Shown here in pieces: positions 37,393 to 45,799 of a stretch of 64,000 bases of DNA. Under the pieces are notes generated by a model that worked only from the letters and a program-made list of their open reading frames with translations, made no database searches and was not told the DNA's origin. Both the position numbers and the translations under genes were made by a program. Source of the DNA: Apoderus coryli (Eukaryota > Arthropoda > Insecta > Coleoptera > Attelabidae); contig OU452201.1 in the NCBI GenBank assembly GCA_911728435.2, forward strand, positions 8,866,001 to 8,930,000. Direction: 5' to 3'. Each line of letters begins with the position of its first letter. Positions within the stretch are counted from its first letter, which is position 1.

Positions 37393-38477
37393 GCTATTCC
37401 GGCTTGATATCTTTATGCAACTCATACTTGCATGATCGGAAACAATATGTATTTTACAATGGCTTTAAATCTTGTTTTTACTCGGCCACGTCAGCAGTAC
37501 CCCAGGGTTCTAACTTAGGTCCATTGTTGTTCCTTCTTTTCATCAATGACCTGGACCCGTGTTTACTTCAGCGTACTCTATTTTTCGCAGATGACTTAAA
37601 AATCTTCGCCTCCATAGATTCAGTAGCAGATTGCATAAACCTGCAGCATGATCTGTGTGCTCTAGAAAGGTGGTGCGACAGTAACAAATTGTCTCTTAAC
37701 ATTCGTAAATGCACATGTCTGAGTTTTACACGTAAAACAACGTTTGTTGACTATCCGTATGCAATCTCCACAAATAAACTTACACGATGTCGGGTATTCA
37801 CGGATCTTGGTGTTACCTTCGATCAGAGGTTCCAGTTTTTGGAGCATATGGAGAAAATGGTTGGTGAGGCATCTCGCATGTATGGCTTTATAATGCGTAA
37901 CTGCAAAGGCTTCAATAATACCTCTGCAGTTATCACCTTGTTCAATGCCTATGTGAGGTCAAAATTGGAGTATTCTTCCATCATCTGGTATCCTCAGTAT
38001 AATATTCATAAACTAGAGGTCGAGCAAATTCAGCGTAGATTTTTGAAATATTTAGTTTTTAGAACCGATGGTGCTTATCCAGTAAGAGGTTTCGATCATG
38101 AATTGTTACTATCACGTTTTGACGTTCAGAGTCTGGAGTACCGAAGAATTCAGAGCTCATTAACCATCTTATATAAATTGCTTAGAGAAAAAATCGACTG
38201 CTCTTTTCTGCTATCTTGCTTGAATTTGTTAGTTCCTAGGTTAAATACCAGATCCAATTTAACATTTTAATAGAGTTTCTGATAGGTGTGACATTTTTAC
38301 AACTACAGTCAATCACTTGAAAATGGTGGCTGCAGAGACATTTGTGGTTTAGGTGTGTGTATGTGTGCGGAATTAATTAGGATTTATAAATTAGTATTTG
38401 AGTTTATTTAAGCATTTAATTTTTTAGTTTGTAATATTGTCCTTTACATGGGAAACTGTGTAATTTATTTATTTATT
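37393..38477 (+). mobile_element. 5'-truncated non-LTR retrotransposon inserted in foldback copy A
   Basis: Limits come from comparison with uninterrupted foldback copy B: foreign sequence starts after TTTTTTATATCTG and ends in a (TTTA)n run at about 38462-38477. It holds an open RT frame (separate entry), a 3' UTR of about 200 bp with TTTGTAATATTGTCCTTTAC, and a TTTA-type simple tail. No long target duplication is visible, perhaps because the junction is in low-complexity sequence. Confidence 0.75.
37404..38270 (+). CDS. Reverse-transcriptase C-terminal part (jockey/CR1-type), truncated
   Basis: 288 codons stay open, the best-preserved retroelement frame in the window. It holds the second half of an RNA-directed DNA polymerase, which copies the element's RNA at a nicked target. 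PQGS (residues 33-36, within PQGSNLGPLLFLLFINDL) and the catalytic FADD box (61-64) are present, followed by the thumb and the C-terminal region (LEYSSIIWYPQY near 188-199, RRFLKYLVFRTDGAYPVRG near 212-230). The N-terminal endonuclease and the first half of the RT, including its first catalytic aspartate, are absent because the element is 5'-truncated. The frame starts at a non-ATG codon, so it is a remnant, not an expressed gene. The minus-strand frame inside it is a shadow. Confidence 0.82.
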   Translation: MISLCNSYLHDRKQYVFYNGFKSCFYSATSAVPQGSNLGPLLFLLFINDLDPCLLQRTLFFADDLKIFASIDSVADCINLQHDLCALERWCDSNKLSLNIRKCTCLSFTRKTTFVDYPYAISTNKLTRCRVFTDLGVTFDQRFQFLEHMEKMVGEASRMYGFIMRNCKGFNNTSAVITLFNAYVRSKLEYSSIIWYPQYNIHKLEVEQIQRRFLKYLVFRTDGAYPVRGFDHELLLSRFDVQSLEYRRIQSSLTILYKLLREKIDCSFLLSCLNLLVPRLNTRSNLTF

Positions 38478-38574
38478 TAAAAATAATGTCAAAAATAAAT
38501 AAAAACTAAAATCACACAAAATTGTTTTTTGAAAAATTGTCGAAAACTGCTAAAGTTAATAAAAAAGCATTGTA

Positions 38575-40230
38575 GTGATTATAGACGAAAGTATTGCTAA
38601 AATATCAATTTAAAAATAATGGACGACGTGCAGGAATTGATGTCCGATGGACTAAATCATTCTGTCTCTAAAATAAAAATAGATACACCTGCTTTATTTT
38701 TGCGAGTATTCCGATTAGGCGTTAAAAATTGAATTGAGTTTGAGCAGTCATTACTACAAATACCGTCGTCAGAGTATGCCGTTTAAGTGCAGTAAAATTA
38801 GCTACAAATATCACAGTTTTCGTTCAAGCGAGAGTTCATCATGCGCCTTGTTTTCTATGTGCATATTCCACTCTAATACATCATCAGTTTCATGCATTCC
38901 CAATCTGAATCAGTCGCAGATTTCACTCACCTATGTGATTGTGTATGAATCTAATTAAAACACCACTTGATTTTTAGTAAACCATGATCCTGTTGACCTT
39001 ATTTGATATTTCATTGTTTTGTGTACCCAATACCCATAAAAATGCAAGGTTAATTAAAATTTAAATAACATCTAGTTATGATGATTTCTTACAGGATCAT
39101 CATTTTTTAAACTATTATTCAGATGAGAATGGAACCATGTAACAATAGTAAAATCAACATTCTATATTTTATAATAAAGGATTTTGCTGCGATTGTCTAA
39201 TCTCATTGATTCACTACTTATATTTTAAGCTAACTCATACACACATTTCAAATTTCTCCGGTATATATCACATTATCCTGTCAGATTTACGTATTCAAGC
39301 CGTTTTTCCCGCGGTTAAAACCATAATTGATGCTTTTGGTGGAAACATTGAAGTTCACCATGGATCGACCCCATATCATAATTCTTTATCGGTTTTGATA
39401 TTGCATCAAATTATTCTCGCATTATAGGAAAATATGAATTTACCAGTGATCTGACAAAAATCGACTTTATTTTTTAAAGTCTAGTCAGGTAACGTGCTTT
39501 GTTTGTTCATTACCTTTGAGCAAAGCTGTATTTGTAAAAGGCAGTTCATATTCAAAAAGAATATCAAATATTAGCGCAAGTTACTGTATACTAGAATATT
39601 CCATGAGCGGATTGCATAGAGCTTTATCTTTGCAACCACATTTTAAAATTAGTTATTTCAAGGTAGAAAAAAAAAAGAATGAGAAAAGTTAATGAAAATT
39701 TTGTATTTTTTTAGTTTAAGCGATGTTAAATGTTTCGTTTATCAGTTATTTCATACGTTTTCTATTTAAAAGCCAGTCTTACAAACATTTTTAAAACACC
39801 CACACGTACAGCAGATATACAATTTATGTGAAATGATTGGAAGAAATCTCTATTTAAGTGAACAGTACGCTCTATCGGGCCTTCCATATACTAAAACTGT
39901 CCTCGAAGTTAGTTTCCTGAATGGCCTCGTCGCATTCGCATCAGTCATATCTGTGTTGTTAATCCGGTGCTTTATCAGCGGAACTTTCTAACCAAAGCGA
40001 CCTTTTCCACGTTGTCCTGAACAGTGTAGAGCTTTCTGTCTATACGTAATGAAGTTTTTCTGGCTTGAAATGTAGCTGGCGAGAAGCTCTGGCTACGCTC
40101 GTACCCACAGAGGCCACTCTGACTTATAAAGGTAGATCGGATATTTTAGTCCACGGAATCTACTCACAAAACTAACAAAATTAGCAAACTTTCTTCTTTC
40201 ACTGACAGATTTCAAGTAGCAACATATTGG
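38575..40230. other. Gene-free stretch
   Basis: No supported gene. The frame at 39206-39427 contains VFPAVKTIIDAFGGNIEVHH, which I could not place in a family. Composition is less AT-rich at 39880-40160. Confidence 0.35.
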
Positions 40231-40307
40231 TTACCAGGAGCGGAACTCTATAAGCCATATAGCGATTAGAGATCACTGTCTTTATGCTATTTTGTACTCT
40301 ATATATA

Positions 40308-40655
40308 CAGGGTGGTCCAACGAAAAGTTTGCACCTAGCTTTTCTCTTTTTTTTGTAGTCGAATGCGAAAATGCTCGGACACGTCGATTTTGCTTTTGAG
40401 GGGGACACATTTTAAACATATTTTTCGATCTGCGCCTTTAACCCCCTAGCGGGGGTGAGTAACAACCCTAAAATTTTAAATGGAAAGAGGGGTCTAATGA
40501 CATATCATTTGAAAGGACACAAAATTGTCTTTCTAATGATACCCTATTTGTCGAATTTTACTAAAACAGTTAATACGAAAACGACTTTAAAGACATTAAG
40601 CCGATAATTTTGGTATTAATGAGAAATACAAATAAGTTTTAATTATTGCGAGTGA
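40308..40655 (+). repeat. Left terminal inverted repeat of the DD41D transposon
   Basis: About 348 bp, opening CAGGGTGGTCCAACG and including GTTTGCACCTAGC, CCCCCTAGCGGGGGT (itself a short palindrome) and the block ending GTTTTAATTATTGCGAGTGA. It matches 42047-42394 in reverse with very few changes, for example one C/T near 40577. Confidence 0.9.
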
Positions 40656-40751
40656 AAACACCTGCAATCGTTAGTACATTCCAATGTTTGTTAGTTTTAA
40701 CATTGCTTTGTAAAAAAAGTAAACAAGCTGTTAAATTGATTTATTAAAACG

Positions 40752-41864
40752 TTACATTAACAAATGTTGAAAATGTGACCCATTTGATTCCATACAATAA
40801 TACAGATTTTGTTCAAATCTATTTCTAACATTTTGTAGCATATCAGGTGTTATGTTTCTGCACTCTTCTGTAATGCGTTGGCGAAGATCTTCTATGGACT
40901 CGGGCTTCGTGGCAAAACATTTATTTTTTAAGTGCCCCCAAAGAAAAAAGTCTAAAGGCGATAAATCCGGTGACCTGGCAGGCCATTCAATTGGGCCCCT
41001 CCTTCCAATCCACCGTCCAGGGAACCGGTCATCTAAGAACTGTCTTACAGGAGCCACATAGTGCGGAGGTGCTCCATCTTGCTGGAAATAAAGCCGATCA
41101 GCAGTATGATTTTGGTCATCTTCTATTATTTGTGTTATTAAAGGATCAATTGTGTCTTCAAGCATGTTTAGGTACACTTCACCAGTTAAATTTCCAGGAA
41201 TAAAAAGTGGTCCTATAATATGATTTCCTAATATGCCACACCAGACGTTTATTTTTTGAGGATACTGGGTATGAACCTCACGGAATAAATGTGGGTTACT
41301 GTCATCCCAGTAACGGCAATTGTGCCTATTTACAGCTCCATTCAAATAAAATGTGCATTCGTCGGAAAAACAAATGTTAAATAATAATTGCGGATCTTCA
41401 ATTAAACGCTGGCTCATTGCTTCACAAAATTGCAGCCTTCTATCAGGATCATCCTCATTTAGTTCCTGTACTAATTTGATTTTGTACGGATGAAATTTGT
41501 ACGCTTTTAAAATTCGTATTATGGACGAACGGGAGACACCTGAGGCTTCAGCTAGTTGACGGGTACTTTGACTATGATCCATTTCAACATGCCCTAAAAC
41601 AGCGACTTCCACAGCTTCATTTCTGATCGGTTTCTGCGGCTGGTGTTTTACATTACAGACAGATCCGGTATCTACAAACTTTTTAACTAACTTGCCAACG
41701 TACACATCATTCACATTTTTATCGGGATGTCTCTCATTAAATAAGCGAGCCGTAAGTCTAGCACTACTATTATTTTGAAAATAAAGTTTAACAATTTCAA
41801 CTCGTTCTAGAATGGAATAAATCATTTTGTACGGTAAAAGTAAAATAACTTGAGAAGCAACCAA
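40752..41864 (-). CDS. Tc1/mariner-type DDE/D transposase (DD41D)
   Basis: 370 residues, the usual size for IS630-Tc1-mariner enzymes (about 340-370), with no frameshift or internal stop. It would bind the element's TIRs and carry out cut-and-paste transposition into TA sites in the nucleus. Two helix-turn-helix regions are visible: residues about 15-68 (SILERVEIVKLYF to VKKFVDTGSV) and about 100-125 (TRQLAEASGVSRSSIIRILK). Catalytic aspartates are D168 in CFSDECTFYLNG, D263 in FQQDGAPPH and D305 in SPDLSPLDFFLWG; 41 residues separate the last two. INVWCG is at 205-210. The true start is probably Met14 (MIYSILERVE), which aligns with the usual start of these enzymes. The relics at 27620 and 9630 are decayed relatives. 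Frames on the opposite strand here are shadows. Confidence 0.93.
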   Translation of the reverse strand: MVASQVILLLPYKMIYSILERVEIVKLYFQNNSSARLTARLFNERHPDKNVNDVYVGKLVKKFVDTGSVCNVKHQPQKPIRNEAVEVAVLGHVEMDHSQSTRQLAEASGVSRSSIIRILKAYKFHPYKIKLVQELNEDDPDRRLQFCEAMSQRLIEDPQLLFNICFSDECTFYLNGAVNRHNCRYWDDSNPHLFREVHTQYPQKINVWCGILGNHIIGPLFIPGNLTGEVYLNMLEDTIDPLITQIIEDDQNHTADRLYFQQDGAPPHYVAPVRQFLDDRFPGRWIGRRGPIEWPARSPDLSPLDFFLWGHLKNKCFATKPESIEDLRQRITEECRNITPDMLQNVRNRFEQNLYYCMESNGSHFQHLLM

Positions 41865-42046
41865 ACTGAATCAATGAAAAGACTAAAATAAACGGTGTAA
41901 ATTCTTTTCCTACACGTATCTGCAGTTTTTATTTCAACAAAAAACGCAAACGATTAGTGAGGAATTTAGTTCTGATAAATAAGATAGTGTTTTTGAAATC
42001 CTGTTTTTCTTCAAAGTAAATAATTTAGAAATGATTGTAGTTGTTT

Positions 42047-42394
42047 TCAGTCGTAATAATTAAAACTTATTTGTATTTCTCATTAATACCAAAATTATCG
42101 GCTTAATGTCTTTAAAGTCGTTTTCATATTAACTGTTTTAGTAAAATTCGACAAATAGGGTATCATTAGAAAGACAATTTTGTGTCCTTTCAAATGATAT
42201 GTCATTAGACCCCTCTTTCCATTTAAAATTTTAGGGTTGTTACTCACCCCCGCTAGGGGGTTAAAGGCGCAGATCGAAAAATATGTTTAAAATGTGTCCC
42301 CCTCAAAAGCAAAATCGACGTGTCCGAGCATTTTCGCATTCGACTACAAAAAAAAGAGAAAAGCTAGGTGCAAACTTTTCGTTGGACCACCCTG
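42047..42394 (-). repeat. Right terminal inverted repeat of the DD41D transposon
   Basis: Reverse complement of the left TIR, ending GGACCACCCTG just before the TA duplication. The transposase start lies about 180 bp inside its inner edge, so this TIR probably contains or adjoins the promoter. Confidence 0.9.
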
Positions 42395-42539
42395 TATAAA
42401 CTAGCTAAATATGTTCGAAAAGTTATTCTGGACATATTTAGCTGGTTTGTATTTCGCTGATTGTCGTTTCATAGTACAAAATCGCATAAAGAAAGTGATC
42501 TATAATCGCTATATGGCTTACAGAGTTCCGCTGCTGGCC

Positions 42540-43155
42540 GACTATAAAAAACTGTAAATCCTACGTCGAGCTTTGAATTTGGGACATCCTGTAACATTGT
42601 TTCTACGTTGGGAAAATCAACATCATTGAAATAATGTTTGTGATTTTATGAAGACTTAAAAGGTTTTTAAAAGAAGTTATTTTGTCACATAGAGTAATGA
42701 GTTCATGGATAAATAATTAAAGACAGCTTAAAAAATTTAACTCCTTAACATTAAAGCAAAATCCTCTTTATATAAGGATATTCACTCAACTCTTTCATTA
42801 AAACTTTTTCAGTAGTAGTTTTTTTAGAAAAAATATATAAACAAGAAAGATTGGTTTCCACTTTGCGTATGCTTAATATGAAATAAAGTATTAACATAAT
42901 TTTTTGAAAAATCTGATTTGTTAAAAAATATGTTTTACCAGAAAAAAGTGTATAGACCGATAGCCCTCAACCAACGTTTAACCTTATCGCAATATCTCCC
43001 TTCTATCCTATACTACGTACCAGGGACGTCGAACTCAGACTTCAAATAAAATGATTAGGTTTTTTTTAAGAACTAGTCCATTCTGGAGTGGAGTAAATTA
43101 TAAATAGGATCAAAAGTCCATCATTTACGACATAAATTCAATATATTACTCTGCT
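42540..43155. other. Gene-free AT-rich stretch
   Basis: No supported feature beyond the possible repeat end at about 42583-42595. Confidence 0.35.
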
Positions 43156-43160
43156 ATTGT

Positions 43161-43202
43161 ACCAACTATGTTTCGGGGGCTTCAAGCTCCATCATCAGTG
43201 GT
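43161..43202 (-). ncRNA. Hammerhead-ribozyme-like core
   Basis: The minus strand reads ACCA, CTGATGA, a stem-loop opening GGAGC and closing GCCCC, GAAAC, ATA, GTT, GGT. CTGATGA and GAAAC are the two invariant core strands. AC/GT around ATA could be the very short stem III seen in Penelope-type hammerheads, with U as the cleavage-site base and ACC/GGT as stem I. One extra A lies between stem I and CTGATGA, so the fold is not canonical. Surrounding sequence (43110-43260) is non-coding. Confidence 0.38.
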
Positions 43203-44119
43203 TACGCAACTATATTGTTCACAAAAAGCTACATGCAATGTGCAGAAATTTTATATTGTTTATAATTAAATAGAGGAATGTATTCAGGTCTCAAAATAAG
43301 GTCGTGGCATTGTACTACTAGTCCCGTTAAGTATTATGATTAAGGTACTTACCTTTTCGTGAAAATTATGTAAAAGTAATATAACTCAAAATTTTGTCAA
43401 ATAAAATACATCACAGTATATTTCTTTTTATAAATCATTGGATTAAAAATTATTAAATAGATTATTATTACTGCTGGTGCTAATGCGCACATCGAATATT
43501 AACAGAGTAATATATAGAATTTATTTCGTGGATCGACTTTTATTCCTATAACATAAAATAATTAGAATAGCTCAAGGACAAAAAGGATATAAAACAATTA
43601 TTAACATTAACGTTTATAAAAAATGTGATTATTCTTTTATCTTTTTTCCTAAGCCAAAAACTAAAAACTAAAAGTTTAGGCAACATAGCCTTTAAAAGTG
43701 TGATACAAACATTTTACTTTAGCTTTAGAGGGAAAACATTGTCATGAAATACACAACCTAATTATTCTCATTCCTAAGAAATGTTATCGCAAAGAATATA
43801 ATATAGAATTTCATTAAAATTAAGAGACTTGCTGGCTACTTAAAAATAAAAGCAGAAGTCACACAATATAAAATTTACTTAAATAAATATAGAGAAAATT
43901 TTGTTGAATAACATTTTTATAAATTCAAATAAAGAAGCACTGCTTACCAGAAAAGTTTTAATTAAGGTGCATTATGTGGATCTCTTTGTATATAAAAATT
44001 AGTGTGTTCTAGTTTGAAGGTGTATAATTATGAACATAAAAATATATATTTTGTGACGTTATTAAACCAAAACTAATTAACATATACGGTGGTTGGTTAC
44101 ATTTTAAACAAAAGAAAAA

Positions 44120-44192
44120 ATGAGTGTTAACAGGACAGTATTAAAGTTCATTTTGACACTAATATTAAAGTGTGCTATTGCGTTTAATTTAG
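44120..44192 (+). CDS. Signal-peptide exon of a DIP/lachesin-like Ig-superfamily gene
   Basis: ATG at 44120, in an A-rich context, opens 24 codons plus one base, then a strong donor G|GTAAGT. The encoded start, MSVNRTVLKFILTLILKCAI then AFNL, is a short basic N-region followed by a hydrophobic stretch, as in a secretory signal peptide. The exon ends in phase 1, and its last base completes GGT (Gly) with the first two bases of the exon at 62778, giving NLGASENRTV. No other exon between them was found that I could defend. This start is chosen for its hydrophobic leader, donor and phase; upstream untranslated exons are possible. A neuronal adhesion protein would be expected at the cell surface. 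Linkage of the two exons is inference and needs RNA evidence. Confidence 0.6.
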
Positions 44193-44839
44193 GTAAGTTT
44201 CAATATTACTTTAGTGTTGTATTTTATAAGAAAACATGTTTCTCATTAATAAACTATTAATCTTATTAAGTGGGTATAGGCAATAAATTTTGCAGTGCTT
44301 TCATATAGCATAAAGCAATAAATAAAGGCAGGTACAAAATAAAAGACTATAAATCGGACATAAGTGAATGTAAAATATATTTTGCCACTAACTGGATAAA
44401 ACAGTAAATTTCTCAACTTCATGCATGGTAACTTTAGTTTACCTTAACTTAAGTTACCTCAAACATGAGCAATTTGGGTAAATGTGTCTGGGAGAAAAGC
44501 TTTTGCCAAATTAATGGGATTGAATTTGAGCGTTTAATAGCGCATTTATTTGGTAAATTGTTCTTTCGTTATAAGTGTAGTAATTTAATGAAACTGACCT
44601 CTATCGAATAACATTATTGTTTATGAGTTTATGACAGGAACCTGTATTAATCAATCAGGAAGTTATATTATTGTTATATTATAGAGGATTTTTCAGCGGT
44701 GTTAAATTCATAATTTAACGATTACTAAACAGGGAACCGTAGCTTCTATAGTATAATAATGAAAATAGTTATTATTAGAACAAATTAACATTAAAACCTG
44801 CTAGAATTGGAAAATGTACACAGAGAACTCAAATATCCA

Positions 44840-45790
44840 AGACAAAGATGTTGGCGTTTGGTAGGAACAAGACGTTGGTTCATCAGGGTCTTATAGTTAG
44901 CATTGGCGACACACCTATAACCTATTTTAATTCAGCTAGGAATTTGGGAGTTGAGATGGATTCGGATCTCCGTTTTACAGGCCATGTCACAAAATGTATC
45001 AGTAAAGCCTATTCTGCTTTGAAAATGCTGTACCCACACAGACATAGTCTCACTAAGCATTTGAAAATCAAACTCACAGATGCACTTGTTTTAAGTAGCT
45101 TTAATTACTGTGATATTGTCTACGGCCCTTGTTTACTTCAGTCTGATAAGGATCGTATTCAAAGGGTGCAAAAGTTTTGCTTGAGTACATATACGGTATT
45201 AGGAAGTATGATCCAATAAGTCACAAATTGATCTGCGCAAAATGGCTGTCAATGAAAAATAGAAGATTTCATCATGCTGCCTGTTTTTATCATTCATTGA
45301 TACTTCACGAACATCCTCCATATTTATATCGGAAAATTGGCTTTAGATCTGACGTGCATAACCTCAACCTCAGGTTTAGAGGACTTTTATCGCCACCTCC
45401 TCACCGTACATTGTTGTTCGAGCGCTCATTTACTTACAACATTTATTGCACGTATAACGGAATTCCGCATAATTATAAGACTTATAAGCCTTCGACGTTT
45501 CGATTAGTACTACGAAAAAGTCTATTGAATTTGGTATAGATATTGTTTGATAATTTTGTTTTTGGTGTTTATTATCTATTTTATAATTGTGTTGTCCAGA
45601 TGGTATTTATATATATATATAATCTGTCTTTTTGGGCCATAAATAATTATATTTCATTTTCTGGGTTAGGATACACATATCAGTTTTACTGCCTTCTAAC
45701 CCTTTTTGCAGATATTTTTTTTTCTTGTGTATGTTGTAATTTTTTGTATATTATGTTGTATATTATGTCTGCAAATAAACTGTTTATTAT
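44840..45790 (+). pseudogene. Non-LTR retroelement 3' end (frameshifted)
   Basis: One frame (44848-45219) gives FNSARNLGVEMDSDLRFTGH, VTKCISKAYSALKMLY, LVLSSFNYCDIVYGP and DKDRIQRVQKFC-like sequence. It is then continued in another frame (45177-45537) by YIYGIRKYDPISHKL, NRRFHHAACFYHSLIL and LLFERSFTYN, ending at a stop at 45537. This is the region C-terminal to the RT in jockey/CR1/I-type elements. One frameshift near 45190 splits it. A 3' UTR of about 240 bp ends in TTTATTATTATTAT at about 45780-45795. Codon use is more even than in the surrounding intron, so it is a fairly young insertion. Confidence 0.78.
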
Positions 45791-45799
45791 TATTATATC

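Larger units (their letters stand above)
36783..38570. mobile_element. Foldback element, copy A, split by a retrotransposon
   Basis: The two parts, 36783-37392 and 38478-38570, together correspond to copy B (53609-54668) in reverse orientation. Shared blocks include AAACCATCATCA, AAATTTAAAGCCATTTTCAA, AACTGACTGAATGCAGAG, CATAAGTGCCAAACTATGGC, ACCATTATGTGTGATATACC and TTTTTTTATATCTG, then after the insertion AATAATGTCAAAAATAAATA and CTGCTAAAGTTA. The arms are inverted repeats of about 300 bp around a spacer of about 200 bp. The outer part of the left arm is missing or diverged before about 36783. Copy B shows the uninterrupted order ATATCTGTAAAAATAATG at the insertion point. Confidence 0.72.
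40306..42396 (-). mobile_element. Tc1/mariner-superfamily transposon (DD41D), apparently intact
   Basis: The element runs 40308-42394 (2087 bp), starting CAGGGTGGTCCAACG and ending in its reverse complement, with TA on both sides (40306-40307, 42395-42396). The TIRs are unusually long, about 348 bp each (40308-40655 and 42047-42394), and differ at only a handful of positions, which implies recent insertion. A single uninterrupted transposase frame lies between them on the minus strand. The DD41D spacing is the one described for the rosa/Visitor-type lineages of the IS630-Tc1-mariner group; assignment within them is inference. Confidence 0.92.
40238..42534. repeat. Outer hairpin interrupted by the DD41D transposon
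   Basis: The left arm 40238-40298 (GCGGAACTCTATAAGCCATA, GCGATTAGAGATCACTGTCT, ATTTTGTACT) is the reverse complement of the right arm 42473-42534 (AGTACAAAATCGCATAAAG, AGTGATCTATAATCGC, GGCTTACAGAGTTCCGC) with about five mismatches. The transposon at 40308-42394 lies in the loop. A second small inverted pair in the loop, AGCTAAATATGT and ACATATTTAGCT, spans 42403-42445. To the right, GGGACATCCTGTA at about 42583-42595 may be the end of this older repeat. Confidence 0.7.

Noticed and set aside
39206..39427. Possible integrase fragment (VFPAVKTIIDAFGG)
   Set aside because: Does not match the HHCC or DDE blocks of retroviral-type integrases and has no LTRs or protease/RT sequence nearby.
40852..41203. 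Open frames on the + strand across the transposase
   Set aside because: They overlap the intact minus-strand transposase and have no independent motif.
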